Source of the DNA: Suillus spraguei
Lineage: Eukaryota; Basidiomycota; Agaricomycetes; Boletales; Suillaceae
DNA length: 64,000 nt
Assembly: GCA_016800925.1 (NCBI GenBank)
Contig: JABCPU010000029.1
Span: 1-64,000, forward strand
Reading direction: 5' to 3'
The position numbers were made by a program, and so were the translations under genes. How positions within the stretch are numbered: the first letter of the stretch is position 1; each line of letters opens with the position of its first letter. Positions 24,701 to 36,550 of this stretch are shown here, in pieces. A model generated the notes under the pieces. The model was not told where the DNA came from and made no database searches. It saw nothing but the letters and a program-made list of their open reading frames with translations.

Positions 24701-27420
24701 TGGACGAAAGTGATGAAATCTTGCACGTTCGCTACCAACTGGTGTACACCATCGGCCTCCAGAAGTCACTTCAGGGTCATCCTGATAGGTGGACGACTAC
24801 ACAACAAGTTTTGAGTCTCGTCGCCAAGTACGCTACTCAGCTCACGAACGAATTTCCCTCTCACTCAGAAGTGTCTATTCGCCCGTGCGGAGTATTCCCC
24901 TTCATTCGAGTTTTGCACCCCACAGCAGGTGAAAAATTAGTCCAATGGATCGCACAGGATATCATTAGCGGGGCACTTGAAAACATCAGCTTCGATCAAG
25001 CATCTCGCTGCGTCAAGGAAGCAGTCCACCAGTTCATCACAACTGAGAATATATCCGGCACTTGTACCAGTTTGGTAGAGGAGCACTATAAAGACACCAC
25101 CGTCTGGCCTGGCCTTCTAGTCTTGCGTGGACTACTGGCATGTGGTATCTTAGTGTACGCCCTTAAAGAACGTCGCTGGCGCGTGGACTATGGTCTCGCC
25201 CCGAAACGAACGATGTTAGCTGTTCCATTCCGTGCTAAAGACATGCCTTCTCTGCGGGCAGAGTTTGGCCATCCGGACGTTGCTATCATGCTCACGTGCA
25301 TGTCATACTACTATGCGGGCCTCACGCTCCAGCAGCTGATGTTATGCTTCGAGCTCCTGCTGAAGCAGGATAATCCTGCCCTCGAGTATGAATCCTGGGT
25401 GCTGGGACTTCAGTCTGTCCCAGAAAGTCTGCAGCGCCTTAACGGAATCAACACAGAATCCGCAGACCAGTTCGGCGACCTTCAGCGGTTGTTCGCATCC
25501 AATAAGGCAGTCGTAGATTTCTACCTGTCTCGAGTTGTTTTCCCCAAGCAAGCCAAGGGATTCCCAAGCAAACTCACCTGCTCCGGATGGGATCTTGCTC
25601 AAGAAAAGAATCATCTCACAACCGGCTTTTCTGGTACAAACGACAATCGATATCTACTACCGAGCTCAATTGTGCAGCACGACCTCGACTACCAACGCAG
25701 CACGAATGCCCGAGTCCTAGCCTTTCTTCTGCGTCCGGAAAACAATTTCTACAGACGTATACCACCCAGCCAAAAGGTGCACGACTTCATTGATTCTCTC
25801 GTCAAAGAAACCCCAGAGGTCCGCGTGCTCCTAGACGTGGGAGCGCAGATGCTGGAATTGAGGAATCAGGAATTGGCCGAAGCATGGCTTCAAGCCACGT
25901 CCAACGTCCAAGCAGCAGTCTTCGTAAATGACGATGACGAACTCGTTGTTGTCAGTTGGGATGGAAAAATTGAGCTCCTTGTATCATCCCCCTTCGCACA
26001 GCAGCTTGACCAATGCGTGGTGTATTTAGACGACGCCCATACGAGGGGAACAGATGTCAAGCTGCCTTACGGTTTCCGAGCTGCTGTCACACTTGGTCCC
26101 AAAGTCACGAAGGATCGTTTAGTGCAAGGTTCGTGATTCCAGGGTTTGTGCATGTCAGTCTTGATATTAACCGACGGCAAAGGATGCATGCGAATGCGCA
26201 AGCTGGGAAATGGGCAATCGGTAATGTTCTTCGCTCCAGCTGAAGTAGACCAAAACATTCGTTTGGTAACCCGGAAGGTTGGTGATCTCGATGTGTCAGA
26301 TATCTTGCACTGGGCGATGCTTGAAACTTGCAACGATATCGAGATGCGCGCATTATCTTGGATCCAACAGCGATCAGATTTTTATACCCGACATACCGCA
26401 TGGACTCAATTCTCGCACTCCCCTAGCACTTCAATTTCTACCCTGACGACAGCCTGGTTGCAGCCAGAGGAACGTTCATTAGAGGAATTGTACGCGCCAC
26501 GCAGTTCTTCAGAGGTGCCCCAGGTTTTCGATCCAGTCATTCAGATAAAATGCAAGGAGCTCGGAATTCTATCAGCTCCAGAGAGGAGGATGGACGAGGA
26601 ACAAGAAAGGGAGGTGATCCACGAGGTAGAGAGAGAACATCAATTGGAAAGACCAACCAAGGTAGAACCTGCAGCCCAGAAGGTGCATGTGCACGTTCGT
26701 CGATTCGTGAAGTCCGGCCGGATTGCCGCGGGTTCTTCCGCGTTCATTCAAGTGCTATCCAGCCTTGTCGACACTAGTGCTGAATTTGATGAGTGCGATC
26801 ATTGGGCACAGAATGTTCTAGTCACCCGCGACTTCGCTCGTACGGTGGGGACTAGTATCTATGATATCGATGATTATCTGCGGCCCGTCAATTGGATTGT
26901 ATCCAGTGACATTGACCGCCAAATGCTGGTAGTCATGAGCCCTAATGAAGTTGACGCACTACTACCTGATATCCGCACGAGCAAGGTAGTTCACCTGTGC
27001 ATATACACTCCTCGCATCATACAAACAATGCAGGCATGCGACAACCTTCGATTCTACTGCGTTCCTTCAGCCCCACGATCGACACCAGACTCGCTGATTT
27101 GCCAGCTCAACCTTTTTGCGGCCCAACTTTATTTCTCCAATTATAATATGTATCTGCAGACTTGCAGGTTCTTAGGACTCAACGCGCCGGATTTGGAGGG
27201 AGAGGACTTGGTAGCCGACAATGATGGGTTCATCAAGATGGAGAATCGCCCTTCTGCGAGAGCATCATGCATGTTCAAGCGATCCCAGCTTCCTCCACTA
27301 AAAGAGTTGTTCGGAATGAGAAGGAAAGGCATGAGATATCTACCAACTCATCTCGGGAAGATGCTCAACGGCCGCATTCTGACTGAGAAGGACTTCTCAA
27401 ACGAACCCCAGGTCTTTTAG
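18785..27420 (+). CDS. Giant DUF6606-DUF3638-DUF3645 protein (helicase-like core), one frameshift
   Basis: Very large fungal protein of the DUF6606/DUF3638/DUF3645 family, often labelled 'ubiquitinyl hydrolase' in databases without experiment. Exons: 18785-19070, 19127-21339, 21394-21468, 21530-24165, 24220-26128, 26183-27420. The DUF6606-like N-terminus has the IRAQNAAVVMRKL segment. GMEYATRGNPHGYQVSFVLR spans two introns. The DUF3638 core (from about residue 1740) has a Walker-A-like LNMGEGKSYVIVPL and an acidic ILDESDEIL, reminiscent of the SecA-type GEGKT/DExD pair. The DUF3645-like part follows, then YLDDAHTRGTDVKLP and GCMRMRKLGNGQSVMFFAP. All introns are in phase. Within exon 4 the frame shifts by one base at about 22397-22400 (CTTT, where CTTTT would keep frame). 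Corrected length is about 2,785 residues. The rest is uninterrupted, so either an assembly error or a very young lesion is likely. A 50-nt GT..AG stretch around the site could also restore frame, at the cost of conserved residues. Confidence 0.85.
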
Positions 27421-28130
27421 TGAGTTTTGGCGTTTCTCTGCCAAGAACCTAACTGATTGTAGTTCTCGTCAATAGCGAGTCAGGGACTAAATAGTGAAGC
27501 ATGAACACCGACCTTGTTGCAATATTAGTATTTGTAGTTGAATCTGATAACCCTCGTATTTTGTTGCTTCAAAAGAATACTGGCAAGTTAATCGCAACAG
27601 AGCACCAGTCCAGCAATAGCATTGAGAAAACAACGTTTACAAGACTGATTCTTCCTGTAGCAGCTGTCCAGAAGACCTTGCCGAGTGTAGACTTTCCGGA
27701 GTATCGTTGTGGTTACTACGTGGCACGGTTATCAAAGAAGCTTGGAGGTACTTGAAGAACGACGGTCCTCGAATTTCAACTACGAGACACCAAATATTTA
27801 AGTTGCCCAATTGACTGGTTGAAAATTAACGTTGAAGTCACTAGTAGATAGTACGTAGCAGGGCGACAGTAGCACGGAGCTTGAAAGTGTTGATTTTTCA
27901 AATCTGTGTTTTATTCAGTGAAAAACTATCTACGAATTATATTATACCAAGCTCATTTGCAACTATCATGGGCAGGAACAGTATGCAAGGCACTCCATAC
28001 TTTTGTTTTCTCATCTGATGGCCTACAGAATCCCAGAAATCATTAGTACCGCAAAAATCCAGTTAGTCCCCATTCAAATTTCTCCGGCACCCATTGCAGA
28101 AAGAATAAACATTGATCTTGTGCACCAGAG
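27421..28130. other. Spacer with one small unassigned frame
   Basis: A plus-strand frame at 27501-27755 (84 codons, starting MNTDLVAILVFVV) follows the giant gene. I do not recognise it and see no partner exons. The remainder should contain the missing 5' end of the nucleolar GTPase gene, but no Lys/Arg-rich exon can be found. Confidence 0.4.
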
Positions 28131-29992
28131 CTCAAGAAAGATCCTGGAGTACCAAGGCTTCCTCAACTAAAGGTTCGGAATGCGGAGAAGCGGAAATCTA
28201 GCTCTGTATGTTGCGTTCAAGTCTTAATTGTCACTGCTAGATCTTTGATTGCTGTTCTTCATAGCCTACAATTCCCCGGCGCGATGATCCAGATACCTAT
28301 ATGGCCGCTGAACCTACCCTGTCTTCACTTGCAGCTCTCGTTTCAGAGACCCAGGAGGCTGTAGACCAAAGTACCTCGTGTTATGCGGGTTCCTTACAGA
28401 AGACAAAGGAGCAAATTCGCCGCCACTATGTACGTATGCTACACAAAGTAATCGATCAAAGTGACATCATCATTCTTGTGCTCGACGCTCGCGATCCGGA
28501 GGGATGTAGGAGTCGACTAGTCGAAGAAGAGGTAAGACGAAGGGAAAGTGAAGGGAAGAAGCTTGTGTTTGTACTGAATAAAATCGGTATGAATATCGAT
28601 TTTATTTGGTCTTTACACTCTTCCTTACCGTGTGCTGTGGGCAAAGATTTAGTTTCAAAAGAGAATGCTCAGCAGTGGCTGCGATACTTGCGACATTCCA
28701 CACCAACACTCCCATTCCGTTCTGCATCCTCTAGTCAACGTTCTAATCTCAGCTCTACGACGGCACCTGGACTTATGCGCCTTCTTAAAGCATTCAAGCC
28801 TAGTTCACAAAGTATCACCGTTGGTGTTGTTGGTTTTCCGAATGTCGGTAAAAGCAGCCTCATCAATTCTTTGAAGCGATCAAAGGTCTTGATCTGCTTT
28901 CTACCGTACTACTCGTACTGAATGTCTTATATGTTATGTGAGTTTAGGCTTGTGCAGTGGCTGCACAGCCAGGTCACACGAAAGACCTTCAATCTGTACA
29001 ACTGGAGCGAGGCATCAAAATCGTCGATTCACCCGGTGTAGTCTTTGATGAAGATGAATCAAGTGATGCTAGTCAAAAGGGTAGCATTCTCCTGCGAAAT
29101 GTAGTCAAAGTAGAGGACATAGAAGATCCCATCGCTGTCGGTGCGTTTCTTAGCACGAGCTCAGTTCCTGATGGATGGAGTGCTAATCTCACTGTTTCAG
29201 TGGAAGAGATCCTTGCGCGGACGGAACACGAGACACTCCAAAAACTATATAATCTCCCTCAATTTTCAAGTACGCTGGAGTTTCTCACCATGCTTGCACT
29301 CAACAGCGGACGGCTGCTTAAGGTCAGCTTTATTTTTTGAGTTCTGACACGTCACACAACAATTACATCCACAGGGAGGTACCCCCGACCTGCTTTCAGC
29401 CGCACGCCACGTTCTCATGGACTGGAATCACCAAAAAATCCCCTATTTCTCTATCCCGCCCGCCATTCATCCTTCGTCGATGCCTTCTGCCACAACAGGC
29501 GCAGAAACCGTCGGACAGGCGCAAATCCTTAACTCATTCTCCAAACCGTTCGAGCTCGCAGGTTTGTTTGGCACAGCGGACGCTGGTGCGTTCAATGAAG
29601 ATGCACCGATGCAGGAGGAGGTAGCTATGGATGATGGTCAAGTCAATGATGACATTGCTGCACAGGAACTTGGCATGATAGTCGATGACGGCATGACTTC
29701 GTCTGCACTATCACTCCCGTCATCCCGCAAGCGTATTCGTTCGCCCTCGCTGGTCACACAGACAGGAGCTGTCGAGTCTTCGGTACAACTGCGCATACCG
29801 AAGCGGTTGCGTCGCGCGAAGGACCTTTCTGCATACGAAGAAGCTGCTACGCGGAGCCAGAGCCGTGCGATGAATAGGCGGTCGCTGAAGCAGGACCGCA
29901 AGCGCGCACGAAGGGCTGCTAATAAGTTGACGAAGCCTGAGTCGGGGATGGAGGTTGATGGACTACAGGAAACATTCATTGCTGATGTGTAG
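28131..29992 (+). CDS. Nug1/GNL3-like nucleolar GTPase, 5' end missing
   Basis: Circularly permuted GTPase of the Nug1/Grn1/GNL3 family, which acts in nucleolar assembly and export of the 60S ribosomal subunit. Exons: about 28131-28205, 28265-28586, 28647-28885, 28948-29140, 29201-29322, 29375-29992, all in phase. The permuted motif order is seen: DARDP (G5), NKID (G4, across an intron), GFPNVGKSSLINS (G1 P-loop), AAQPGHTKD (G2), IVDSPG (G3). The C-terminal tail has an acidic part and then a basic KQDRKRARRAANK stretch. The first recognisable exon starts KKDPGVPRLPQLKVRNAEKR. In relatives this is preceded by a Lys/Arg-rich N-terminal nucleolar-targeting region (GN3L_Grn1), and no such exon exists in the 700 bp upstream. 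In its own frame a TGA lies at 28113. So either the first exon is very divergent or far away, or this is a 5'-truncated copy. The ATG at 28301 would leave a 486-residue GTPase without that region. Confidence 0.8.
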
Positions 29993-30424
29993 GGGTAAAT
30001 CACTATTCTTTCTCCATGTCATGGCATTTTGGTTTTGTGCAACGTCATCTCTGACTCTAGGAAGTGTTGCCTGCCAGAAGCCCAGCCAAAAATCGCTGTG
30101 TGAAGTTTCGCTTGAGCTATCATTGTTGCGATGACTGTTGCTGATGTAAACTAAAACATATTCAATCCACCGTGTTGCTGTTCATCTGGTTTGCGCCTGG
30201 ACACAAAATACATGTCAACTGGAATTCTGTAGGATCAGGCAAAGCGGCAAGTGCGTCAATTTACCTGAGCACTACCAAACTATGAAGTAGTTGTGTGCGA
30301 TTTGTTTACACCTTGATGCTCGCATTCCACGGTCATATAACAGTAAGTATGAGTCGCTGTTCTCCAGCAACAATTTATTACTTCTATATGAACTTACACG
30401 TCTTCTATCATACAACGGCGTGCG
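29993..30424. other. Short spacer between convergent genes
   Basis: This is the 3' meeting point of the nucleolar GTPase (+) and glutathione synthetase (-). No separate gene or repeat is visible; shared terminator/poly-A signals would be expected here. Confidence 0.4.
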
Positions 30425-32257
30425 TCAAACAAGCACTACGCTATCCAATACCGAAAACCCAGCCGCAACCCCGCCCTCATTACTCTCTGTTCCCTTGGTC
30501 CTCACGAGCCACCCTACCCCTTTCTCTAGCACCTCTCCCTCTCCAAACAACGCGTACCCAAAAATTCCTAGCTCAGAAATAACCTCTGTGCGTATGACTT
30601 TCTTCTCTGTGCTCCCGTTGTCCGTATCTGAACTCGACGGAGATGCACGCACGAGGTAACCGCTTACCCCACGAGGCGTCTCGATCATTTCCATTGCGAT
30701 CCAGGCTTCACGCTCTTCAGCGGGAAGAGCATCTAGAAACGCGGGAATAGCCTCGCGGTAGACATTGTTCCCACCTCCCTCACGCTGGGGCTTTAACACG
30801 AGTGACGGGGCCTTAAGGCGCGCAAGACGTGTTCCCGACGGTACATGTCTTTGTCCTTGTCCTAAAGCCGGAAGATGATCAAGCGCAGCGGCGATATCTG
30901 CATCTTCCGAGTCGAGCGCCCACATACCCATCCAGGTGGCCCGGATGTCTGCTGCGTACGCTGTGAGATCGAGAGCGCGTGTGCCCCATTTCGCGCCTTC
31001 GTTACTGAGGAAGCGCTCCAGTACCCCGGGGCGCGTGAGTGCTTCTTGAACTTTCTTCCCACCTGCAAGTTGAAGGGGAAGGGAGGGACATTTGATGGCG
31101 CGGCTGCGTTCCAGGAGGAAACGCGTGTCGTAGTAGGAGGGAGATGGGAAGTCGGAGGGAGTGTAAGATGCGCGGAAATAGATCGTGGATATTTCATATG
31201 GTGAGATATTGGTTAGGGACGGGATGGTGATTGTGAGTGCGTGCGTGGAGGGGTCAATGGATGCGGAGGCGGCTAGATCGGCAAGTGTTTGACGAACGAC
31301 GTGGATTTGATGTCTGCCCTGCTGGGTTAGTATATGGATGGATGGAGAGATGGTTATATACTTCTCGAGTAATTCATACTCTAGCCATCGTTGGTCAAAA
31401 ACATTGCGTTCGTTGGGTTGCACGACAAACAGGATGCGCGCGCTGGATCGATGTGAGAATACATGCCTACTTGAACGACGTTGAAACTGACCCTCGAACA
31501 CCATACGCTTCGTGAGCCTTTGCAAGACCTTCAGCGAGACCAGAAGTGGTGTTGTTCTCTGGGAAATTGTCTGCAGTGAGATGTGGAGATGCAGAAAAGT
31601 AGGAGGTAGAGGCCAGGATGTGTCTATTGCACATCAGTCTGCGAAAAAATATCCATAATGTAACTAAACGGACACACCTGTGCATAGAAGCCGCACGCTC
31701 AGAAAGCGGACCAAAGGACGAAGATATAGTATTAAATTCGACCTGTTTCAGCGCAAGTCTATCTTCCACAGCATGCAACAGATAATCGGATCTAAACAGT
31801 CCGAGATGCAATGGCTAGGTGTTATCAACGTCTGCTATGCGACGGAAAAAATAAATCTCAAACCCACTTGTGCCAGCACACCCTGCTCCCTGATCCTCTT
31901 CCAACCCCTCCACAGCGTCCCAGTGAACTCATCTGCCTTGCCTACACCTTCCTCGGCGCCCATAACAGTATCCAAGAATTGGGTGTCCATCGCGATGCGT
32001 GCGTAGAGCACGTTATATATGCTCTGTAGCCCTCTTGCAGCCTGGAACTGCGCACGGGGAAAGGGCGCGGGAATGAGTGAGATGGGGGCATGGATTGCAT
32101 CGGTCGGTATGCGTGGTCGGGTATTGGATGGTGATTGGGAAGGTGGAAGGTATAGTAATCCGTGCGAGAGTGCGTATGTTGTTGCAGCAAACGTCAGAGC
32201 TTCCAATTGCTCTGGAGTTAGCTGTGGAGGCCAGGTAGAGAAGTTGAAGGAGGCCAT
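30425..32257 (-). CDS. gsh2: Glutathione synthetase
   Basis: Eukaryotic-type glutathione synthetase: joins gamma-glutamylcysteine and glycine with ATP, the second step of glutathione synthesis, in the cytosol as a homodimer. Five minus-strand exons join in phase: 32257-31868, 31814-31678, 31638-31492, 31442-31362, 31313-30425 (547 residues). Signatures: LHLGLFRSDYLLH, LKQVEFNTISSSFGPLSER, FVVQPNERNVFDQRWLEYEL, the ATP-binding glycine-rich LKPQREGGGNNVY, MEMIETPRG, SELGIFGYALFG and RTKGTESNEGGVAAGF near the C-terminus. All substrate and ATP motifs are intact. The start is the ATG at 32257 (MASFNFSTWPPQLTPEQ); an upstream in-frame ATG at 32338 adds an unrelated 27 residues. One intron is only 39 nt, short for this window. 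Together with trr1, the window holds genes of both thiol-redox systems, but 20 kb apart and with no sign of linkage. Confidence 0.95.
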
Positions 32258-33153
32258 TAAATGAACGGAGTTACGTACCGTCGAATTACAAGCGAGATAA
32301 CAGTGTCCACGTGCCCAAACCAAAGTTGTGTAACTCACCCTTGCTTCTTCTGCCGCCTACCCGCACTCTCAAGTGCTCAGGTTCACGAAAGCCTACTACC
32401 ATGATGTCCCTATAAGTTAGGGAAAACTTGAATACATATCGTGCGCCAACAAGAGAAAACACCAGCACCGGTTCAGTTATGTGCACAGTCACAATGGGAC
32501 GATATTCGGCTTCTCTAGTACCAACTCACTCAGCCCGATGGGAAGCAACCAGTTCAGCAAAGACAGAATTGTCGTGCAATCTAGAGGTAGGCCAATTTAA
32601 TTTATGCTGGGCTCGACCAACTTGCTCACGGCAACGAGAAGCAGTGAGTTCGGCGACAGAACTTCGACGCAGACTTCGAAAAGCGAATACGCCGTCATCG
32701 ATGGCAATGAAACTTACATAAAATACTTCCATTAGGTGTGCTATTATGTTTTGGGCGCTCATGTTGCAATCTTATTTGTTGGCAGGAGGTTAGGTAAAAA
32801 CCCGCTAACACGAAGTAGTGGGTTTGTACTCCCACAAAATATAGCATCTGAGTTTAAGACTAGATCCTGACTCTACCTTACTTACTCGCAGGTTGCAGGT
32901 AAGCCACTGAAGGCAATGCGGTGGCGTTTCATAGTAGCACATCATGAATAATGATTGTTGATCCCCTGCTAGTACAGCCTTGTCATTCATGTCGCCCCTT
33001 GATCGCTCCACTAGTACGTGTTTGCGTGTCTTGGCATGACAGTGATGTAAACATTGTAACACAGCCGTCGGTTGTGGGTGCTTAAATGGTGGGCTTAGTA
33101 CGCGTAACGCACAACGAGAAGCGTTGGTCTGCTTTCCACAAACTTGAAGCTTG
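32258..33153. other. Spacer with the left anchor of a segmental duplication
   Basis: This is the shared upstream region of glutathione synthetase (-) and a DUF6533 gene (+). 32339-32408 (starting near CTTGCTTCTTCTGCCGCCTA) recurs at 35930-36010. From about 33018 the sequence is repeated at about 37562 onward. No gene is seen. Confidence 0.5.
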
Positions 33154-34856
33154 ATGAGTCACCCTACTGCTTTGTACGTCGATGCTGGCCTTCAGGCATC
33201 TAAGGTGCGCAACAAGTAGAACTCTAAACAACTCTGATAAATTCTTTACCCGCCCAGTACTTTAATGGTACTGTTCTCATATGATATTTGTATGAATACT
33301 GTGACTGACTAAAATACCCAGTCGGAATGTTTGCTGTTTTAGTGAGTGTATTCGCTAACGTGAACTCGGCGGCATGTAATGTTGATGTTCTTACTTAGAT
33401 TTTTGACTATTTCATTACCCTAGAGGCAGAGGTGTGTGCAGTGCGCTAATCACTAAATTATTCGATGACCGTCCCAAAGTCACAGTGGATCTGGCACCGC
33501 AAATGGACGTTTGTACGATTTATATTCACTGTATCACGATACTTGCCGTTTTTTGGTATTGGGATGACATTCACTGGTGAGCTACACGTGTTTCTCACTT
33601 GCTTTTTTCCTCAATAGATGATGAATAGGTGCGCTTCGAACACAATACTATCCTGGTGAAAGCGTGAGTGGCTACACCCCTTCAACGCCCCAATATTCAT
33701 GGCAACCGTGTAGTGTGTTAGATTTGGGCAAGCGTCTAACGGTTAGTGTGCACAGCCAATGTTATATTACCTTTCTCATCTGCCCTTTACGTAGTGTTGC
33801 ACATCATTTGCATCATAGCCGCAGAAGGTATGTCATATTTGAGATGAGCTGCCGAAATTGACATTTTCCCTCCAGGCTTGCTAATAACGAGGATTTACGC
33901 TTCCTGGGACAGTAAGCGTCTACTGACGTTCCTTTTGGTTTTTCCCGTCGTATGTTTTTTTCGTTCACCTTTCACCATAGCTAAGGCTTGATGCTGAACT
34001 ACTACCAGGTTTGTTTTGTGGTCTCTTATCTCATTTCGGACACTCCCCTAGTTTTCAATTCCAAAAACACAACCCCGATTAATATACGTTTGTGATGCGG
34101 TCATTGATTTTCGTAGCAATCATGCTCATGGAGGTAGACAGCGGATCCAGGTAACTGTCTTTTCTTGGGTGGGAGGAATAACGTCTTCGAGTACGCCGCT
34201 CTGTTACTCTATGAACTAGGTCAGTCGTCTTGCCTCTCGAGAAGATTTTTAGACTTATGCATGAATCAGTCCTCTTGTGCTTGCTGTTGTACATTAGATT
34301 CAGCAAGTACAGCAATACCGTCGGACAACTTCAAGAAACGTTTTTCAACGACTCGGTGGGATATATAATGTGCATCATGAGTAAGATGGCTCTTCGCACA
34401 AACTGGCCGGCATACTGACTTCCTACTGTTTACCAAGTCGTATCTTCGTTCAGCATAATATTGACTATGGTTCCTCCGGTGCGTCGCAGTACGTCTGGCT
34501 GGCCATTCATGCGCTTATCTTGAATGCAGATTACATGGGTATCAATCACAGACTCGTGAGTATATCGACTTGCACGACCACATCACCAACTGATCATGTA
34601 TCCCGTCACCAGTCCGCAAATTGTCATCCACAGTGTTCTAGCTTCTCGGATCCTTTTCAACCTACGAGCAAGTGAAGGACGGTCCCAGATTCCCACAACA
34701 TTGGCGGATGTATCTGAGATACGGTTTGGAGGAGGCCAAATTTCAACGGCGGCATATGATGTTTAATTGATGTTATTTGTGCAGTGCGGGGCTGGTCCTA
34801 CTGTGTATGTATCTCATGTCGCGTGCCAATTGTACTTACGAATTGTGATGTCACTC
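33018..34856 (+). repeat. Segmental duplication, copy A
   Basis: About 1.8 kb is repeated in direct orientation at 37562-39353 with a few percent differences and small indels. Homology starts near CGTGTCTTGGCATGACAGTG and stops after TTGTGATGTCACTC. It carries one whole DUF6533-type gene. Confidence 0.95.
33154..34766 (+). CDS. DUF6533-domain integral membrane protein, copy A
   Basis: Basidiomycete-specific multi-pass membrane protein (DUF6533 family, function unknown, sometimes compared with seven-helix receptors). Very short exons with in-phase GT..AG borders can be followed: 33154-33204, 33258-33267, 33322-33341, 33399-33431, 33480-33576. They spell MSHPTALYVDAGLQASK, YFN, VGMFAVL, IFDYFITLEAEV and QWIWHRKWTFVRFIFTVSRY, the classic DUF6533 opening. 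Later exons give GALRTQYYPGES, VLHIICIIAAEG, LLITRIYASWD with KRLLTFLLVFPV, FEYAALLLYEL, FFNDSVGYIMCIM and VSSFSIILTMVPP. The last exon has ASRILFNLRASEG and ends STAAYDV with TAA at 34764-34766. At least five hydrophobic segments are seen. Some middle borders are uncertain. No definite lesion is found in this copy, unlike copy B. Confidence 0.75.
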
Positions 34857-35929
34857 CAAAGTTGTGTAACTCAGATTCCGGTCTGTTATCAGTCGGACCT
34901 TACTCGGTTCTTTCGAGTTTCTCCAAACCCTGCACAGAAAAAGTCCGAACACCCTCGCGGCATTCACAACGAAAAGACCCCAGACTCTGCAGGATATGTT
35001 CGCTTCAGTTTATCTGTTGCAGCTATTATCGAGCGGTATATGATGGCCTCACCATATAACAACCTCCCCGTATAGTAGCCTCACCGACGTTAATAATGAA
35101 AATATCATGAATATTTCTCTGAAGAGATGAAGTCCGGTAGTCCTACAGCTTCCAAATCATGATAGAGAATGACCACTCCGACACTTATATCAAGGTTTCT
35201 ACCCAACGCGAATATCTCTTTGGGAACATCTGATCGACTTTCTGTGGTTCCGTCACATTTATCTTCTGGCTCGAGCGCATCTTATGCCTGGTCTTACGCT
35301 CACCAATGAATTCGTCAGCCGCGACTCAGATGAGGGTATGCATACTGACTTTGCTTGCTTGCTCTTTAGCCACCTTAAGTATCGTCCGCAATCCGTGAGT
35401 TCTGTGACTGATTGATACACACTGCACACAATTATATCGTTGCATGCTGAGCGCTGAGTTGTGACCAGCGTGTTCGACGACAACTCGCTAATTCCGTTCC
35501 ACCTCACCCATGTTCGTATCTCGCAGTTCAGTACTCTTGATGGTGCGTTTTGTGGATGAGTACTTAGATTGAATATAATATAACATACCACAACCTCGTT
35601 GTTTCAACCGCTGTGCCTAGGCGCCACCTCAACCAATCCAACCGACAACAAGACACTTTGACCCATTTTACGACTACTAGCAGGCTTCGCAAGGGGTTGA
35701 ACTTCAAGTTCAAGATACATTCATCGGTGTCGGTACTGCATAGTACTATGATATAAATGACACAATGTCTGAAGACCAAATACCATGTCAGCAATGAGAG
35801 CGATGTGGGAAAAGTACTAAGACATTCATGAGCGAAAGACGATGACAACAGAAGATCAGGGAGAAACTCGAAAGAACCGAGTATACTCCGACTGATAACA
35901 GGATACCATGAACTTCTCAGATTCGGCCT
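34857..35929. other. Spacer between duplication copies
   Basis: A stretch near 35190-35340 (+) reads as an open, coding-like segment ([19 protein letters not shown]), but no family is recognised and the frame breaks after about 50 codons. No other gene, RNA or repeat is visible. Confidence 0.35.
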
Positions 35930-36010
35930 TGCTTCTTCTGCCGCCTACCTGTATCCTCAAGTGCTCAGGTTCAATTTATTTGCGAAGGCCTACTACTACC
36001 ATGATGTCCC
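35930..36010. repeat. Right copy of the 70-bp duplication anchor
   Basis: Similar to 32339-32408: both run CTTGCTTCTTCTGCCGCCTA ... CAAGTGCTCAGGTTCA ... CCTACTACCATGATGTCCCT, with a small insertion here. It marks the left part of the second duplication copy. Confidence 0.85.
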
Positions 36011-36084
36011 TCAGATCTATGTTTGGACTCGTCTTGACAGACAGCTTGAGAGCGATGCTTTTGGGATAGTCCAGGGACACTCTC

Positions 36085-36114
36085 GTATGGAAAGCCAGAC
36101 CACCGTGCTCTACT
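36085..36114. repeat. Dispersed repeat, copy 3
   Basis: TATGGAAAGCCAGACCACCGTGCTC resembles the cores at 11564-11598 and 17321-17366; one base of the inverted core differs. Confidence 0.45.
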
Positions 36115-36275
36115 TCCAAGGCTTCTACTTCTCAGAACCTTCCTAGTGAGGTAAGTAGCTTCTATTGGCCTCCGAACACCTTGTGCAACTCGCAACCGTT
36201 CGAAATTTCTTGATAAGTTAAGATGAATCTCTAAGTAAACCACCCATGAGTGAATGTCAAGGTGTGTTCTGATAG

Positions 36276-36350
36276 AAAAATACGTTGCAGGTTTCGAACC
36301 TACACAGTCCAAGATAAACAGATTTTGATTCTATCAGGCTAAGATCAGTT
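36276..36350 (-). tRNA. tRNA-like unit 1 (degenerate, CAA anticodon loop)
   Basis: T-arm GTAGG/CCTGC with loop TTCGAAA; anticodon stem ATAGA/TCTGT with loop ATCAAAA (CAA at positions 34-36, Leu). Most of the D-arm is deleted and the acceptor arms do not pair, so this is probably a pseudo-tRNA. A T-run follows. Confidence 0.35.
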
Positions 36351-36404
36351 ATGTGAACTTCTAAAGAAACCATCACGAGTGAATATCAAGGTGTCTTCCG
36401 ATAG

Positions 36405-36487
36405 GAAAAAACATGTTGTCGATAGGTTTCGAACCTAAGAGAAACAGATTTTGATTCTGTTGTGGCAACCAACCTGGCTAAGACAAG
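36405..36487 (-). tRNA. tRNA-like unit 2 (CAA anticodon loop)
   Basis: D-arm-like TTAGCCAGGTTGGTTGCC, anticodon stem ACAGA/TCTGT with loop ATCAAAA, box B GGTTCGAAACC, then TTTTTT. Acceptor sides CTTGTCT and CGACAAC pair at five of seven positions, the best of the four. A Leu(CAA)-type identity is suggested by the loop only; the variable region is short for Leu. Confidence 0.45.
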
Positions 36488-36550
36488 TTGCGGTGAAATT
36501 CTAAAACATCCATCCATGAATAAATATCAAGGTGCATTCCGATAAAGAGA

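Noticed and set aside
27501..27755. NUDIX-like small gene.
   Set aside because: Only a loose resemblance of the first strand; no NUDIX box (Gx5Ex7REUxEExGU) is present.
31237..31515. Plus-strand frames across glutathione synthetase.
   Set aside because: Antisense shadows of a well-supported minus-strand gene.
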